NCBI GenBank assembly: GCA_948099385.1 | Contig: CANUEZ040000024.1 | Span: forward strand, 23,738,501 to 23,802,500 | DNA: 64,000 nucleotides | Reading direction: 5' to 3' | DNA from: Fasciola hepatica | Lineage: Eukaryota; Platyhelminthes; Trematoda; Plagiorchiida; Fasciolidae | Part shown: positions 13,551 to 24,960 of the stretch, piece after piece | Position numbering within the stretch: the first letter of the stretch is position 1 | How the letters are laid out: each line of letters opens with the position of its first letter | The notes under the pieces: generated by a model | Told to the model about the DNA's origin: nothing | Database searches by the model: none | What the model saw: only the letters and a program-made list of their open reading frames with translations | Made by a program: the position numbers and the translations under genes

Positions 13551-14471
13551 TTCATGTGCAAAGTTGTGCGTTTGGGAAACCTAGTTTTTGCACACCAGGA
13601 AAATTTTCTCTGAACGTAACAACAAGACCGTTTCTACAGGACGCTGCATTCAGGCAGTTCCGTCAATCTAACCCTATCCATTTCAGACACATGTGGAACA
13701 ATTCACGAACGTTGTCCTCGAACAGTTCTCCCCCGACCAGTGAGCGACGTCGGGCCCAATCCCGTCCCCGTTATCTACTGAGGAGACCTCCACGTCCTTC
13801 CCCATCAGGTAATCTACCTGACAGTAATCGAGTCCAAAGCGCAGTCACTTCGCCGGTCGATTCACCGTATCATTCATCTTCGGATGTGGATTCCAACCAT
13901 TCTTCGAAAACATTCAAGTATAATACCAAAAATCGATTTCGATCAACATCTCATGGACGACAATACTCCAGTGGTTTGGTTAGTTGTCTCTCCACTAAAC
14001 TGTCTTTCGTATGATTTTTTCACGGGAATAGCCAAAAGGTATCGGATCAGGTAGAAAAATTTGTTCGCGTTTCCATTAGTTCCTAGGTCAATACACTTTT
14101 GCCGTGAGTAGTATGGCATAGTATCTGAATGACAGGAGGAAATTCCCCCGGGAGCATACGACCGGTTTCGCGGTTGTTGCCGTTCATCAGGCATGCATAC
14201 AAGGTTAGCCTTCTGCCCAGACATTCCTATAACAGCATTCCACAGTGGGTTTATGACTACCATCTCATTTAAATGGTAAGGAGCGTACGTGGACGATGAG
14301 TCCATTTTTAGAATCACAAAATGGTTCTTGCAACGTTATTTCGTCGGTTAGCAGAACTAACGTTCAGAAAGAAGGCCTGTGGTTCCAAATTTGGATGTTT
14401 ACCTTGAGTACTATGGGACCATGCATCCTCGTGGTAACCGACGAAAAAGCTTTGGAAGAAGCACCTTCTGA
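13551..14471 (+). CDS. Ser/Arg/Pro-rich C-terminus of an unknown host gene, two exons
   Basis: Exon 13551-13973 follows the acceptor atctgtttttcaag and is open for 140 codons, ending in phase 1 before gtttgg. It joins in frame to 14368-14471 (acceptor aactaacgttcag), which ends in TGA at 14469-14471. The joined tail reads RRPVVPNLDVYLEYYGTMHP and then a basic RRKSFGRS. The first exon is strongly biased: Ser/Pro/Arg runs (SNSSPPTSERRRAQSRPR, LRRPPRPSPSG) indicate an intrinsically disordered basic region. A Penelope fragment (14100-14335) sits inside the intron. It may be the same gene as 11617-12664 if the intervening exon was missed or splicing is alternative. No family recognised. Confidence 0.5.
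14100..14335 (+). repeat. Dispersed fragment related to Penelope-like remnant
   Basis: This segment matches the reverse complement of 16600-16820 over about 220 bp. Shared blocks are GAGTAGTATGGCAT, ATCTGAATGACAGGAG/ATCTGGATGACAGGAG, CGCGGTTGTTGCC/CGCGGTTATTGCC and GAGTCCATTTTT. In the 16-kb copy the block continues directly into the Penelope C-terminal tail. Here the match stops at about 14330. It lies within the intron of the gene at 13551-14471. Confidence 0.6.
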
Positions 14472-16089
14472 TTCTAAAAATTGGACTCTTTGTCTATGCA
14501 CTCTCCTAATGACTCAAATCGGACTACAGCCATAAAGCATTTTTTCTTGAGATTAATTATGAAACCGCTGATTGTCAAGTCAGTGTAAAATATGATATTT
14601 TGCCTAACAGATCGAACCTTTTGTTAAGCCGAGAATCCGGTTCGTAGTGATTGGTGTAAATTGGCTGGTCAAATTAATATCAACAAAGCGGCACATTAAC
14701 ACCTTATACAGAACACATACTTGCGCTAGATCACCCAACCAATACGGCCCGTATTTGCCAAGCCTCAACATCATCCAACCTTGAAAGTGGAATTTTACCT
14801 CATGAGGCGATAAGACGACCAAGTTGGCTTGACGCGAACAAGGGATCAGTTCCAGTGTCGAGCGTGCATCGGTCATGTTGCGGGCCTCTTTAACTGCATT
14901 ACTTTGCCTTTAGGTTACGAAAATACTGTAGAATAAAAGGAAGAGGGGAACATCACGGTGGGATGCGGAGGATTTAACTGCTTTATACGATCTTTTCGTT
15001 TGGGTGACGTCTGTTTCAGATCAAGTACAGATCTAGCTGGCGATGGCAATGGCGAACCTCAAACATGGAGGTTTTGAGTTCCAATCCTTTCGTTTTGTTT
15101 CACTTCCTGTGGTCGCCACTCCCATCCAGAAATATTTGACCATTTAAGTATAACAAACGAAGGAGGAAGTTAAATATTATTCTTTTATGATGCACATCGA
15201 TTGGCCAAAGCAAGTTCGAATGCTGAAGATCACCAGACTCACTCATAAAGAACAAGTAGAGGGGAATATCAACTAGAGCATAGTGACTCCATACTGGCCA
15301 CAACCAGTTGAATTCAGTGCATTCCGTGATGGTGTTTCTGGTCCGAAAGAAGTTGTTGCAGCCTCCGGTGCACTCTGGCACGTCTGCCGGACAAACCCAC
15401 TTAGCCCAGAGACGTATGTAAACAATATAAATAAGACGAGTGATCACTTAGTTCGGATGACCTCGACTCCTTCAGCCGAAAGGACATTCACGTAGGCACG
15501 TGAATCCAGCGTGTATCAATTCGTCGATAAAAATGGATCGCTGGACACAGCTGAATGGACTCCCTTGGCAAGCGGTGGACTAACCAGCAGACAACATTAA
15601 AACGAATACAATACTGATTCACGCACTTATCGTGTGAGGAAATGAGCCGGTTAGTTTAGTAAACAGCACGATGTTTTGGCCAGCAGCCAGCCAGTCTTCA
15701 CCTGTCCTGACTGGAAAACAAGATAGTGGCGAACGAAGCAGACGGAAGGACCAATCAAGTGTAAACTGTCGTCTGAACCGAATCAACCAATCGCGTTTGT
15801 TACCAGACTAAGCACTCAAAAGAGCTAGCTGTGATTAACAGGTGAAGCAATAAGTGTACCGGTCAGGATTTGGTTATGACCATCGTGCATCGTATATAAT
15901 CTGTCGTGTTTGTACTAACAAATCGAGATGGTTCAAAACCAGAAAGGTCTTCTCACTAGAGCTAGTGGGGCGGAAAAAGCACATCGTAGCGAATCACCGT
16001 TGTGTTTACTGTACCTTTTCAAACCGATGTGTATTTTGATTCTTGATTATTACGTTGTGGCTGAATTTGTTTCAATTTTTGGATGAAGT
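14472..16089. other. No gene recognised
   Basis: Nothing supportable. A possible polyadenylation signal AATAAA lies near 14932, downstream of the stop at 14471. Open frames on both strands near 15100-15500 lack splice signals. Confidence 0.35.
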
Positions 16090-16340
16090 GGGTCTAGTCA
16101 TCTTAAAAATCACAACCCTTTATCACATTATTGTTAATAGCGTTAGTAAAATTGAAGAAAAACCGATGGTTTACGCCTGTAATCCCGTTTGAATGGAATA
16201 AAGCATGTATGGACGGAAAGACCGTTTTTAGAATCAATGTCTGGAAAATACCCATTGTATATCATAGAAGTCCAATTTGGCGAAACAATTGTTTTTCAGT
16301 AATTCATTCTCAAGCCGTTTACAAATTACATGGGAGACGC
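16090..16340 (+). repeat. Inverted partner of the 16.6-kb Penelope-linked repeat
   Basis: The plus strand at about 16155-16245 reads GGTTTACGCCTGTAATCCC, GAATGGAATAAAGCATG and CCGTTTTTAGAATCA. This matches the minus strand at 16690-16600 (GGTTTACATCTGTAATCTC, GAATCGAATGGAGCGTG, CCATTTTTGGACGAATCA) and the plus-strand copy at 14245-14330. The two copies here are therefore inverted relative to each other, about 350 bp apart. Confidence 0.5.
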
Positions 16341-16435
16341 TAAGCAAGAATCATGCGGATAGACATGGAGTAAACACCAATCATGGGTAGGGGTTTGTCA
16401 ACAGTCACATTGTCCTTGTCATTTGATTGGTTTAT

Positions 16436-16864
16436 CTAACTTACGCCCTGTGAGTGACAGGACGACAGATTTACTCGACCTCGATCGATCCTAGGCCATG
16501 GAAGTTGAAGTGCCTGGACCAAACGCTTTTGGGCGCAAAGGTCGGGGGTCAGCTTCCTGATTCCGATTGCCTCGGCTATCGCTAGAGTGCGCAACACGGT
16601 GATTCGTCCAAAAATGGACTCCTCGTTCATGCACGCTCCATTCGATTCAAATGAGATTACAGATGTAAACCAACTGTGAGTGCTCAAGTATAAGGATGAT
16701 TGGGCGGAAGAGTACCGGGTACGCATAACTGATGAGCGGCAATAACCGCGGAACCGGTAGTGCTTCCGGGGAAATTTTCTCCTGTCATCCAGATACAATG
16801 CCATACTACTCATGTCGAAAAAACCAATGGTATTTGAAAAAGAACTCAGAAACGCGAATTGCAT
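16436..16864 (-). pseudogene. Penelope-like element, 3' coding end
   Basis: The 142-codon minus-strand frame ends with LAIAEAIGIRKLTP, DLCAQKRLVQALQLPWP and stops shortly after. This is the typical extreme C-terminus of platyhelminth Penelope-like proteins: an 'AEAIAIR...P.LC.QK..VQ.L.LPWP' tail after the GIY-YIG domain. The upstream part of the frame does not show a recognisable endonuclease. It matches other repeat copies at 14.1 and 16.1 kb, so the frame may be a junction of non-coding repeat and true C-terminus. Confidence 0.6.
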
Positions 16865-16891
16865 GATGCATCCTAGATCATTTCACTGCAT

Positions 16892-17493
16892 CCGTATTTA
16901 CTGCATGTTGCAGTTAGAGTGATCATTTTATGAACGGAATGTTTAGAAACAGGCACAATCACATGACGCAAACAAGAATAACCATATTTCGTTACCACGG
17001 CAGTAGTGTGGTGTTTGTGGTGGAGTTGAGTACTTTGAACTTTTGATTTGCAATGACGCAATATCTGGTCTCATAAAGATGTCAGACAATCGGTCATCTG
17101 ATTGACCTTTGTTCGATTGGTGATGCAGCCGTGGTGAATTTGTTGTTCATCGTCTTTACAATTCACACTGGATTGTGTTCAACTGTTCGGTGAAGTAACT
17201 GCCTTTCAGCTCTCTCGGTAGCGGTGGCTGATCACTCGCACTGAAACTGGTATGTATACTTAGACTTACGGTGGCTAGGCGATGGTTCTCTCATCGATGA
17301 CATAGCTAACCTGTTGGTCGTGAATACAAGTGCCCGTTACAGCGCAAACACTATGACGAAATGTGATATTTGTTGTCTGTTTATCCGATAGACGTGTGGA
17401 TGTGCGTCATGTGATTTTGCCTGTTTCTAAACATTCCGTTTATCCGTTTTGCCATAACGATAATCACTTTGACTGCAATATGCAGTATATACA
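16892..17493. repeat. Inverted repeat, ~85-bp arms
   Basis: The reverse complement of 16892-16976 and the plus strand at 17402-17493 share TGCGTCATGTGATT, TGCCTGTTTCTAAACATTCCG, then ATCACT, GACTGCAA/AACTGCAA and ATGCAGTA. The ~425-bp spacer shows no recognisable content. Together with the pair at 16.1/16.6 kb this makes a nested inverted arrangement around the Penelope tail. Confidence 0.6.
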
Positions 17494-19639
17494 GACGGAG
17501 CCAAAAGATCCAGGATACATCATGCAATGTGTGCTTCCGATTTCTGATTTCAAATTTGTAACGAGGAAAGCATGTTTCTTTTTTCCGGAAGAAAAGCTCT
17601 TGTACTAGCAAAATCATTTAGGTATGGGCCAGAAATGGCAACCCATATTATTTGCAGAAAACTAGAGTGAGCAGTCCAACTATCTTGTAAAATCTGAGTA
17701 GTTCATATTTGTAATTATTCACCTCACATTGAAAACGCCAAGCTTTCGTCGCTGAGCCTATTGAAGATGGCCTTGAGATGTTCACTCTTTTAATGCTGTA
17801 CGGTGATTTCATACGGGCAGATTTTAATATAAACCAAGACGCACAATTTGGCCAGGTTTGTCCATATTGATGTTGGTTTGTGAACAACCTAAGATCTTGG
17901 TAATACTGCCTGTGACCACAACTGATCGCTTCCGGTATTCCGAAAAAAGTGTTGTCACATTTGTGTCAGAGCCTTTTCCCAGATAGGTGTCACAAATTCC
18001 GCTGCACGGTTCCTCTGATATCCAGTTGATTTTGTTCATAAGTAAAGTAAAAGCCTTTGCCATGTATATGATTCCGTTATCCATCAATAGATAATCGAAC
18101 GATATTGTTGGGGCATCATGAGTGAGCTGAGTTGCCTTTTCCAAATACCAAGTATTCTAGACAGTAATCAAGTGACATGGGCTCATGAACTAATCCGAAT
18201 CTCCGTCTTATCCGAGCTGCATGTGAGTCATCCCATTGAGATCTTGAGGTCTACAAGACAGGCTAGGAGAGTTCTAGGTTTCCACCTTCATGACATTTTA
18301 CCGAAACACCGCTAACTTTTTAAAAAAGATTGACTTCTCCGTAATGTGTACATGCTCGTCTTCATCAGGTCTAATCGGTGCGACCGATAAATGAACAGTT
18401 AACCGTTGCGTAGCACTGGTGAAATAAAAGTTATTCATTTTTTAAGATATAATCCAAATCAATCAGTTATGAAGAGATTATAACAAATTACAAAGGTGTA
18501 CATTTCCGATTTCAGTCATCGGATACCCAACTTATCCCAAAACAACCAGATTTTTAGTGACAGATTGCCGACTCGGAATAACGCAGTTTCGATCCTGACG
18601 ATCGAAAGATTTGTCATTATATTAGTACACGGTAGAACTGATGTGGGACGATTTGTCGTATATCTCGGGTTACCGTTGAACGGCTGGTGAAGATTTATTT
18701 GTATTTTGTCCAAGGTTTTATAGTGTTACGCCATCATTTTCCAAGGTTTATTAGAAAAAGACTAGGGCACGCACCGTCATGGTTAACTGAAGATTAGTGT
18801 TAAACAGATAGTTCATAAACAACCTAGGCTGCGTGGTCAGAGGCTCTTCCGAAAGTAATTCTTAACGGCCGTGCACATCCCTTTTGTCCGGATCTCACTC
18901 GTCATCAACAGTACAATTAAAACTTCTCTTTTTTATCTTACGTTTTAATCACACGAAAATTCTGCAATCCCCTTTCTAGCCCGGGTTCTGAACAACAAAG
19001 ATGTAGTGTTATGTGAAGCGATAGCCCTTTTCTTCGCGTGAACTGTCGGTTTCCTGTATCTCCAATGTCTTTTCGATAAGTTTTCGACGACATTTACTCA
19101 AATTCTAAAAATCATCAATAAATAAATAATCTTCAACTTTCTTAGTACTGCAACAACGCTGCTGAATGGGTAAGTTAACGGCGGCGACAAGGTTCGAACA
19201 GGAGACCCCTAGGTCTGATTTTCACTATAATGAGTTAGACCGCCACTGGTTATCATGATCAAGACACATTAATGGTCATACCCATGATAAAATCTAGGGT
19301 ACCAATCACTAGGCGATTATTTTTGAACAAGATGCTCTCTCATAACACTGGACCGTATTTACCGAAATTGAGAGTATAACACAAGATGGTGAACAAGCTC
19401 GTGTTCAGTGACTCAGTTATACCATTTCATTACATTTCACTTGAATAGTGTTAAGTGAACAAAACAAGATAAAGATAAGACGACTAGTCAAAAATAAAGA
19501 AAAGAAGATCAAGTTTCACACGCGTGACCCAGATTTATATCTGAACCTTGAGTGGGTGTCGTTGATGTCATTAGTTTGATCAATGGATCTGTGCTTTGTT
19601 TGGGGATAGGAGGTGGGCCAAGAAAGCTTCAATGCTTTC
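17494..19639. other. No gene recognised; tRNA-like sequence at 19180-19250
   Basis: A minus-strand open frame at 17824-18144 (106 codons, with DAPTISFDYLLMDNGIIYMA) has protein-like composition but no partner exon or family. At 19180-19250 the minus strand contains TCTAACTCA, then CTGTTCGAACC, resembling degenerate A and B boxes. The T arm does not pair, so it is at best a tRNA-derived remnant. Nothing else was seen. Confidence 0.3.
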
Positions 19640-19746
19640 ATGAACTGCAAAGGCGAGTTGTAGAGACGAATGCTTACCGCTTTCGCTGTGACTAGGACGC
19701 GGCACTTCGCCAGTCTTGATTGATCACCTCGAACTGCCTAAAGTGG

Positions 19747-20109
19747 TCAGAACGCTTCGATCACATTCACTGAGTAGTTAGACTTAACAAGGTGTAAACA
19801 CACAGCACTCGTAATTACTTTAATTGCTCCAGTGTTCAGCGAAGCCGGATGCTGCTTGCGGACATGTTCTGATAAGGGCCTGTTCGTATGGCTAGTGTAC
19901 GTAGTTCCACAGGAACAGGTAAAAAAGTATACACAGAATGAGGCTGCAGAGTCTGATACCTTATCCTTTATTCCTAAGTACAAAAACGGCTTTGATGAGG
20001 ATAAAATCCGGAGGTTTGCCGCATAAAATGTTCTGTCAGCCGCTCCTGATAATCTGCCGTGTATAATATCCGTTGGGATATTACCTTTGAAGGGAAAGCG
20101 TATGTACAC
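19747..20109 (-). pseudogene. Penelope-like GIY-YIG endonuclease domain
   Basis: A 120-codon frame. RLSGAADRTFYAANL and the Cys pair in FTCSCG are the linker and zinc-like region that precede the nuclease in Penelope elements. The motif normally written YIGRT appears as YTSHT, and the following basic segment is RPLSEHVRKQHPA. Loss of the Gly and Arg of that motif suggests no activity. Confidence 0.8.
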
Positions 20110-20218
20110 TGACTTCTTCTGGACACCTATTATCTTGGTTCTTTATTCCACGTTATCACATTGTCCTGCCAATGAAACGCTTCAGATATCCATTTTGTAG
20201 GAACGCATAAGGCAGAGA

Positions 20219-21156
20219 TCAAAGTTCGTTGTCCAGTGTGTTCGCCACACAGATGTTGCGCGCCTTGTAAACCAAACAACGAATTAATTTTCTCTTCACT
20301 CTGGATGGCACAAAACTTCCAAAGTGAACATGCTGTTCACTCCACGTTGTTGACCTGTGCACTGAAAGACCGTTTTGTTGTTGGCTTCTTTTTCCATAGA
20401 AAGACTGAACATTTTGATGGGATCTGTTGAATGTGTTTAATATAAATTCTTCCTCTATAGTGTCAACTGTCACGCAAATTATACTATCAACATAGAGTAC
20501 ACATTGTTTGATGGGTGGGTGCAGTTGACCACTATCAATACCAACGAATAGCGGTCCCAAGGGTGACCCCGCTGCTACTTCATCTTTTGACGACAGATTC
20601 CCACGCTGAATTTGAATATGACGTTAAACATGAATACAAAAAGGAACTGTTACAGTTCGCCCACGGGAAGACACATATCAATGTTGTTTTCTCGAATGCA
20701 GTCGTATCAATATCTGACAGGTTCACTTGTCGATACCTTAGTGAACAATGACGTGACATCAAATGAGAACATTTGTTTGCCCCTCGGATTTATACTGTAG
20801 ACGCAATCTACAAAATCAGGTGTCTCGTAAACTATTTTAAAATGGCAACTCTCACCGGCTTCAACGAACCTGTTTACCACTTGGCTACTGCGTGGTAGGA
20901 TGATTTGCACATATCTAAAATAGGTCTTAATGATAAGCTTTCCTTGTGAACTTTCGGTAAGTCGTACAGTTTTGGAATTATCATCCCGGTTTTTCAAATA
21001 AAATGTGTTGTCATTTGCATGATTATGAGTCAGTGAAAACGAGCTTGTTTGGCTTCTTGTGTTGTTCTTCATGTGTTCTGTGGAATTGTTCGGACACCTG
21101 AAAGCATGTTGCGAAATAACCCTGAGTCGAGCAAAGCGACTGTACATCACCCTCAA
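20219..21156 (-). pseudogene. Penelope-like reverse transcriptase (broken)
   Basis: Open segments at 20707-21156, 20580-20762 and 20219-20560 together cover the RT fingers, palm and thumb. Motif A (FSFDVTSLFT) keeps its Asp. Motif B reads GSPLGPLF. Motif C has one catalytic Asp replaced by Ser (YVDS). At least two frameshifts are needed to read through. Confidence 0.8.
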
Positions 21157-21445
21157 GGGTGTTAAATCAAAATCCGAGCATGGGTGCCTTAGTTAGCAAT
21201 TAAAATCAACTCGGGTCGTGACAAATGAAAAGACTATATTATTTAGCATTTTTTGCCCATCTGGTGTAGCTTGATATCTCAAAGGATCAATACGAGCGAC
21301 CGTTTGGCCGTCAATCCGCACGCAGCATAAGCCGATCAGATTGCGGATCGTCCGATCTCCTTGTCCGGGTGACTTTGCATGAATTCGAACCGGGAAATCC
21401 GCGACAACAACAAAAACAAACCACCGATACTCAATCCTTCTTCAG

Positions 21446-21536
21446 GAATGTGGCCAAGATAGGATCAACTCCAAATTTGGTCACCTTACGTAAAACTAAC
21501 GCAGCATGTGCTGACAGTTCCACAGTGATCGAAAAG
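21446..21536 (+). CDS. RA-domain gene, exon a
   Basis: A 91-nt exon between the acceptor tactcaatccttcttcag and the donor gtaatt. It begins with one nucleotide completing a split codon, has 30 codons and ends in phase 0. It encodes a polar stretch including KIGSTPNLVTLRKTNAA and ends STVIEK. The next exon candidate, 29200, begins in phase 0 and continues the presumed first beta strand of the RA fold. Upstream exons were not found. Confidence 0.5.
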
Positions 21537-22039
21537 GTAATTGTTTTCTCGAAAATGCAGTCTCTTTCCGTTGAACATATCTACATAATGAATAACATTG
21601 AACATGTCCCCTTAGCATTGTCCACGCAAATGAGGGAAGGCAAATGAAACCCGGAATTTGGGAGTAGCCCATTTTGGCTGGACTACTGAGAGGGAAGAAA
21701 ATAAGCCAAGTTTTTCAGCTTTATGGAATGATTCATTACTCAGAGTATGTGAACGTCCAACTCTCCACTAAAACCATGAAAGCAATATACAACTGGAATA
21801 TTCTTGCTATGAATAAAAAGACATTAATAATCTTCTTACATCCTCTTTATTATTTGGTAGTGATACAGTATTCAGGAAGGGGGTCACAGCCAATTTCGTG
21901 ACTGGCCCACGGTGGAAGAAATCGAATCCGGCACAGACGGGGTTTGAAGTCCAACGGGCTGACTGTTTGATCATTACCGACCAATAGATCATCAGTTGAA
22001 GTGCATATGCACTATATTGATCGAATCTGGTAGGAATAC

Positions 22040-22200
22040 TGTATCAGCAATTTCGAGGTTCGGCGGAGAGTTTTGGGTTCATAGATCAAATCACTAAATG
22101 AAATACTTAAACTCACCAGGCTAAGGCGGTTGGGACATGTGTTGCGCATGTTCCTGGACAGGATTCCTCGGCGCACAATGTTCGCCAAGGGGGTTATTGT
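22040..22200 (+). mobile_element. RTE-type non-LTR retrotransposon, C-terminal fragment
   Basis: The plus strand at 22037-22190 translates as FEVRRRVLG, an in-frame stop, then SLNEILKLTRLRRLGHVLRM and RIPRRTMF. The 'LNRLRWLGHVLRMP..RLPRR' block is the characteristic C-terminus of RTE/BovB-like proteins. Only this end is present. It lies between the Penelope and CR1-like elements, in the long intron between RA-gene exons a and b. Confidence 0.65.
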
Positions 22201-22439
22201 TGTATTTGCATTTCATCATACTTTTGCGTAGACAGACGTCTCCACTTCAGTTATAAAAAGTTTACACTTTGCACCTCATCGAACCAATGAAATGAAATAT
22301 GAACGGCTACATATCAAAATCGCCAAGAAATCCTGCCGATACTCATGCCCAGTTTGCGAGGATCCAGGCCAGATATGGAACGGTAGAGTTTTTGTAGATG
22401 TTGGTACGAGGGTGTAGATCGAAAGGATGAACGTGTAAA

Positions 22440-23940
22440 AACGAGAGAGAGAGAGATCACTGTTTAAGGGTGATTGCTGTCCGCAAGGGTTTCGTGGGCG
22501 AACATTTCACATGCGGCCGGGTGTAGTTCACACAACTTAGTAGATATTTTAGTTAATGGTAAGAAAGATACTCGAATGATAACAGATAGACCTCGACGAA
22601 GAATTGTAAAGTCTTTCTTCAGTAGGCCAGCAAAAGTAACAGGGAAACAGTAAAGCAGGACAGGAAGAACACACTGATAAACGAAAAAGGAAACAGCCCT
22701 CTGTTAAACACTAAAATGTCTACGTTTTCGGATTTGGTAAGATAGTCGGCATAGTTTCTTCACACAGCTTGATATGTGAGATGACCACTTCATATTTCCA
22801 TCGATAGTGATCTCCAAGTATTTGACAAAACCCATTCTAGTTAGTGATTCTGTGGAAATGACAGGCGGATCAGAAGGATAGGCTGATCGAGAAAGGGTAA
22901 ATGTGCACTCAAAGCACTTGGATAAATCTAAGGTTAAACCGGAACGGACAGAGAAATCCTAAATATGGGACAGATTACCGGAAAAGTCAGTAAAGTCCTG
23001 GGTTACAGAAACAGCCGGACAAAGGGCTACAACATCAGCGTATTTAAATAAATGTGCATGTGCACTGGACGAAAGATCCTCAATGCAGGTGGAAAACAAA
23101 TAGGGGGAAAGAACAGCTCCCTGAAATACTCCTGAATTGTTCACCAAGGGTTTGAATGTTTTAAGACCTAGTCGTGTGCAGTGAGTTCTGTTGGTAAAAT
23201 AATCAGAGTCATGCTAATAAAGGTGTAGGACAGCCGAAAGCTGCCACTTTACGGAGAAGGAGAGACCGCGGAATAGAATCAAAAGCGGGTGAGTAGTCTA
23301 GAAAAGCGCATCTCACAGACTTCGCTGATCCATCCAAGGATTTGATTATATGGTGGACAAAGGAAGCGATAGCCTCCACAGTGAAACTGTTTGGTTTATA
23401 GGCAAACTGTAAGTTGTCGTCAACAGAGTTTGTAGAGGAATCCAAAAGTTAAAGACCAGATGAATTTAGAGCAGTGGAACGAAAGCGTTTAGCTAAGACA
23501 ACAGAATTACAAGGTTTTGGTGTAGGAACAATAGTGACTAGTCTCCAGCAGTCTGGAATAGAATGCGAATACAAAGATTTGTTTAAGAGAGAAGTAAATG
23601 TATCGGTCAGGTCAACAGCACCATATCTCAAACGTGATGACAAAAGGCCCTCAGGACCAATATCTGAGGTTATTTTGGAAGTACGAAGAAGATTAAATAC
23701 TTCCGTGGGGACCGGGGTAATGTACGCGCCCTCTTCGGGAATGAATGAAACTGGAGAGTCCTTTGATGGGTGGATGAATGCACTGTTGATACTGTCAACG
23801 TCTGCAGCGAATTTCACTTGTTTCGTTTTCTTTCCACACAGCAGCCGAATGCCTTGCCATAGTCGGTTACTTTTGTGGCTGCATTGGAGTTGACTAGCAT
23901 TCAGGGAGTCAGTGCGCTTGATTTCGTTCTTTATCAAAAA
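22440..23940 (-). pseudogene. CR1-like reverse transcriptase and C-terminal region (dead)
   Basis: Fingers block: IGPEGLLSSRLRYGAVDL and PDCWRLVTIVPTPKP. Then LQFAYKPN, FLDYSPAFDSIP (motif A with its Asp), GAVLSPYLFSTC (motif B) and FKYADVVAL (motif C, normally YADD). The second catalytic Asp is Val. The thumb and C-terminal block follows to about 22440. The long plus-strand open frame at 23474-23893 is antisense to this and not a gene. Confidence 0.85.
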
Positions 23941-24214
23941 GGAAATGTATCTTACTTTAGAATTATCCCGGGCTTTGCAGAAATATTCCTTCCGTCTTCT
24001 TGATCATCTCAACGTCGGAGAAGTGGCACGGCCGTTACAGAGAAAGATGGTTCATAAGGAACAGCATACGCCAAAAATTAAATTGATCGTCTCTACGAAA
24101 AGTTTGACTTTGCCACTTGGCAGCGCTTTGGAAGCAACCAGGAAGATGCATGAGAAGGGGATTTCTATAAGAGAATAATTTTGTCACGTGAAAAACTTCA
24201 GAGACGGATTTTTA

Positions 24215-24890
24215 TTTGGCAGATTTGCCTGAAAGAATGGAAAGAACACCGGGAGTATATCTTAGGTCTCAGTGGAAGCAAACGGTAGTCACTGGTTGAG
24301 ACAGGTGTATACAACTTTAGCGAGAATAATTCAGGATGATTGGTGATAATTCTGTCTAAAACAGAGTTGCCTCTGGTTGGAGAAACGCAAAGATCAGTTA
24401 AATCAAAAGCAGTGGAGGCTTGGGTGGTAGCATGACTAAAACCACTTACTATGATGTGTAATTCTTAAAAGAGTCATAGGAAGATGAAATAGCGTTCTTT
24501 GTGCAAAACGGAGCTATGTATTGTGGTGCTTCTAGAACGAGAAAATTTAGGAGGGCATTGCATAGCTGAACAATCAATATCGCTCACTGAGCATGAATAA
24601 ACGACTTCAGACTTGCCACACCAGGTGGAGTTGACATATATGACCACCTAGCCTCCAGTCTTCTTGCTGGTGGAATTCCTGTCCTACCGGAACAGTTTAA
24701 AGCCATTCATTGACTAGAGTGAGTCAACAGTATGTGGGTTTAACCACGATTCTTGTATGCAAACCACACAGGCATAAACATGAATATGAGAATGAAGAAT
24801 GAAGGTTAGACCTGACATTTTCGCGAACAGAGAGCGTATGTTGGTGCTGAACAAAGACGGGACAGACATCTTCGCTGGAGGGGTGCAGTT
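24215..24890 (-). pseudogene. CR1-like apurinic endonuclease domain (dead)
   Basis: Readable motifs: CIQESWLNPH, MNGFKLFR, VVIYVNSTWCGKSE, IIVSGFSH (normally GDFN), DLTDLCVSPTRGNSVLDRI and YTPVSTSDYRL. The invariant catalytic His of the terminal SDH motif is Tyr here, and the Asp and Asn of GDFN are gone. TAG codons interrupt the N-terminal half. Confidence 0.8.
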
Positions 24891-24960
24891 AAGGGCAGCC
24901 TGCCAGCCAGCACAGATGCGTTGTTTGGGTCGAATGAAAACTCCTTGGTGTAAATGACCG

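Larger units (their letters stand above)
19640..21160 (-). mobile_element. Penelope-like element, RT plus GIY-YIG endonuclease, degraded
   Basis: Reading the minus strand from 21160 down: an N-terminal region, then FSFDVTSLFTKV (RT motif A), EVAAGSPLGPLFVGI (motif B), LYVDSIICV (motif C), HFGSFVPSRVKRKLIRCL, then a GIY-YIG-type region with FCVYFFTCSCGTTYTSHT and RPLSEHVRKQHPA. The tail has VTAKAVSIRL and KALKLSWP. Order and motifs are those of Penelope-like retroelements with a C-terminal GIY-YIG nuclease. Frameshifts separate the blocks, and motif C is YVDS rather than YVDD, so the copy is inactive. It lies just upstream of the first exon of the RA-domain gene, on the opposite strand. Confidence 0.85.
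22430..24960 (-). mobile_element. Nearly full-length, inactive CR1/Jockey-like retrotransposon
   Basis: From 24900 down to 22440 the minus strand carries, in order, an AP-type endonuclease, a linker, a reverse transcriptase and a conserved C-terminal extension. It starts with a block like SLFSTNIRSLFAKMSGL and ends with ECTFTLSRS, MGFVKYLEITIDGNMKWSSH, PVLLYCFPVTFAGLLKKDF and CEMFAHETLADSNHPL. That is the full domain order of a CR1-like ORF2. In-frame stops and frameshifts break it in several places, and catalytic residues are lost. It sits antisense in an intron of the RA-domain gene. Confidence 0.85.

Noticed and set aside
13943..14317. 124-codon minus-strand open frame
   Set aside because: It runs antisense across a plus-strand exon and a repeat that is found elsewhere; no motif.
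19180..19250. Possible tRNA gene on the minus strand
   Set aside because: A- and B-box-like sequences are present, but the T-arm bases do not pair and no proper acceptor stem forms. At best a tRNA-derived remnant.
23474..23893. 139-codon plus-strand open frame
   Set aside because: It is antisense to the CR1-like reverse transcriptase read on the minus strand, which has conserved motifs; the plus frame has none.
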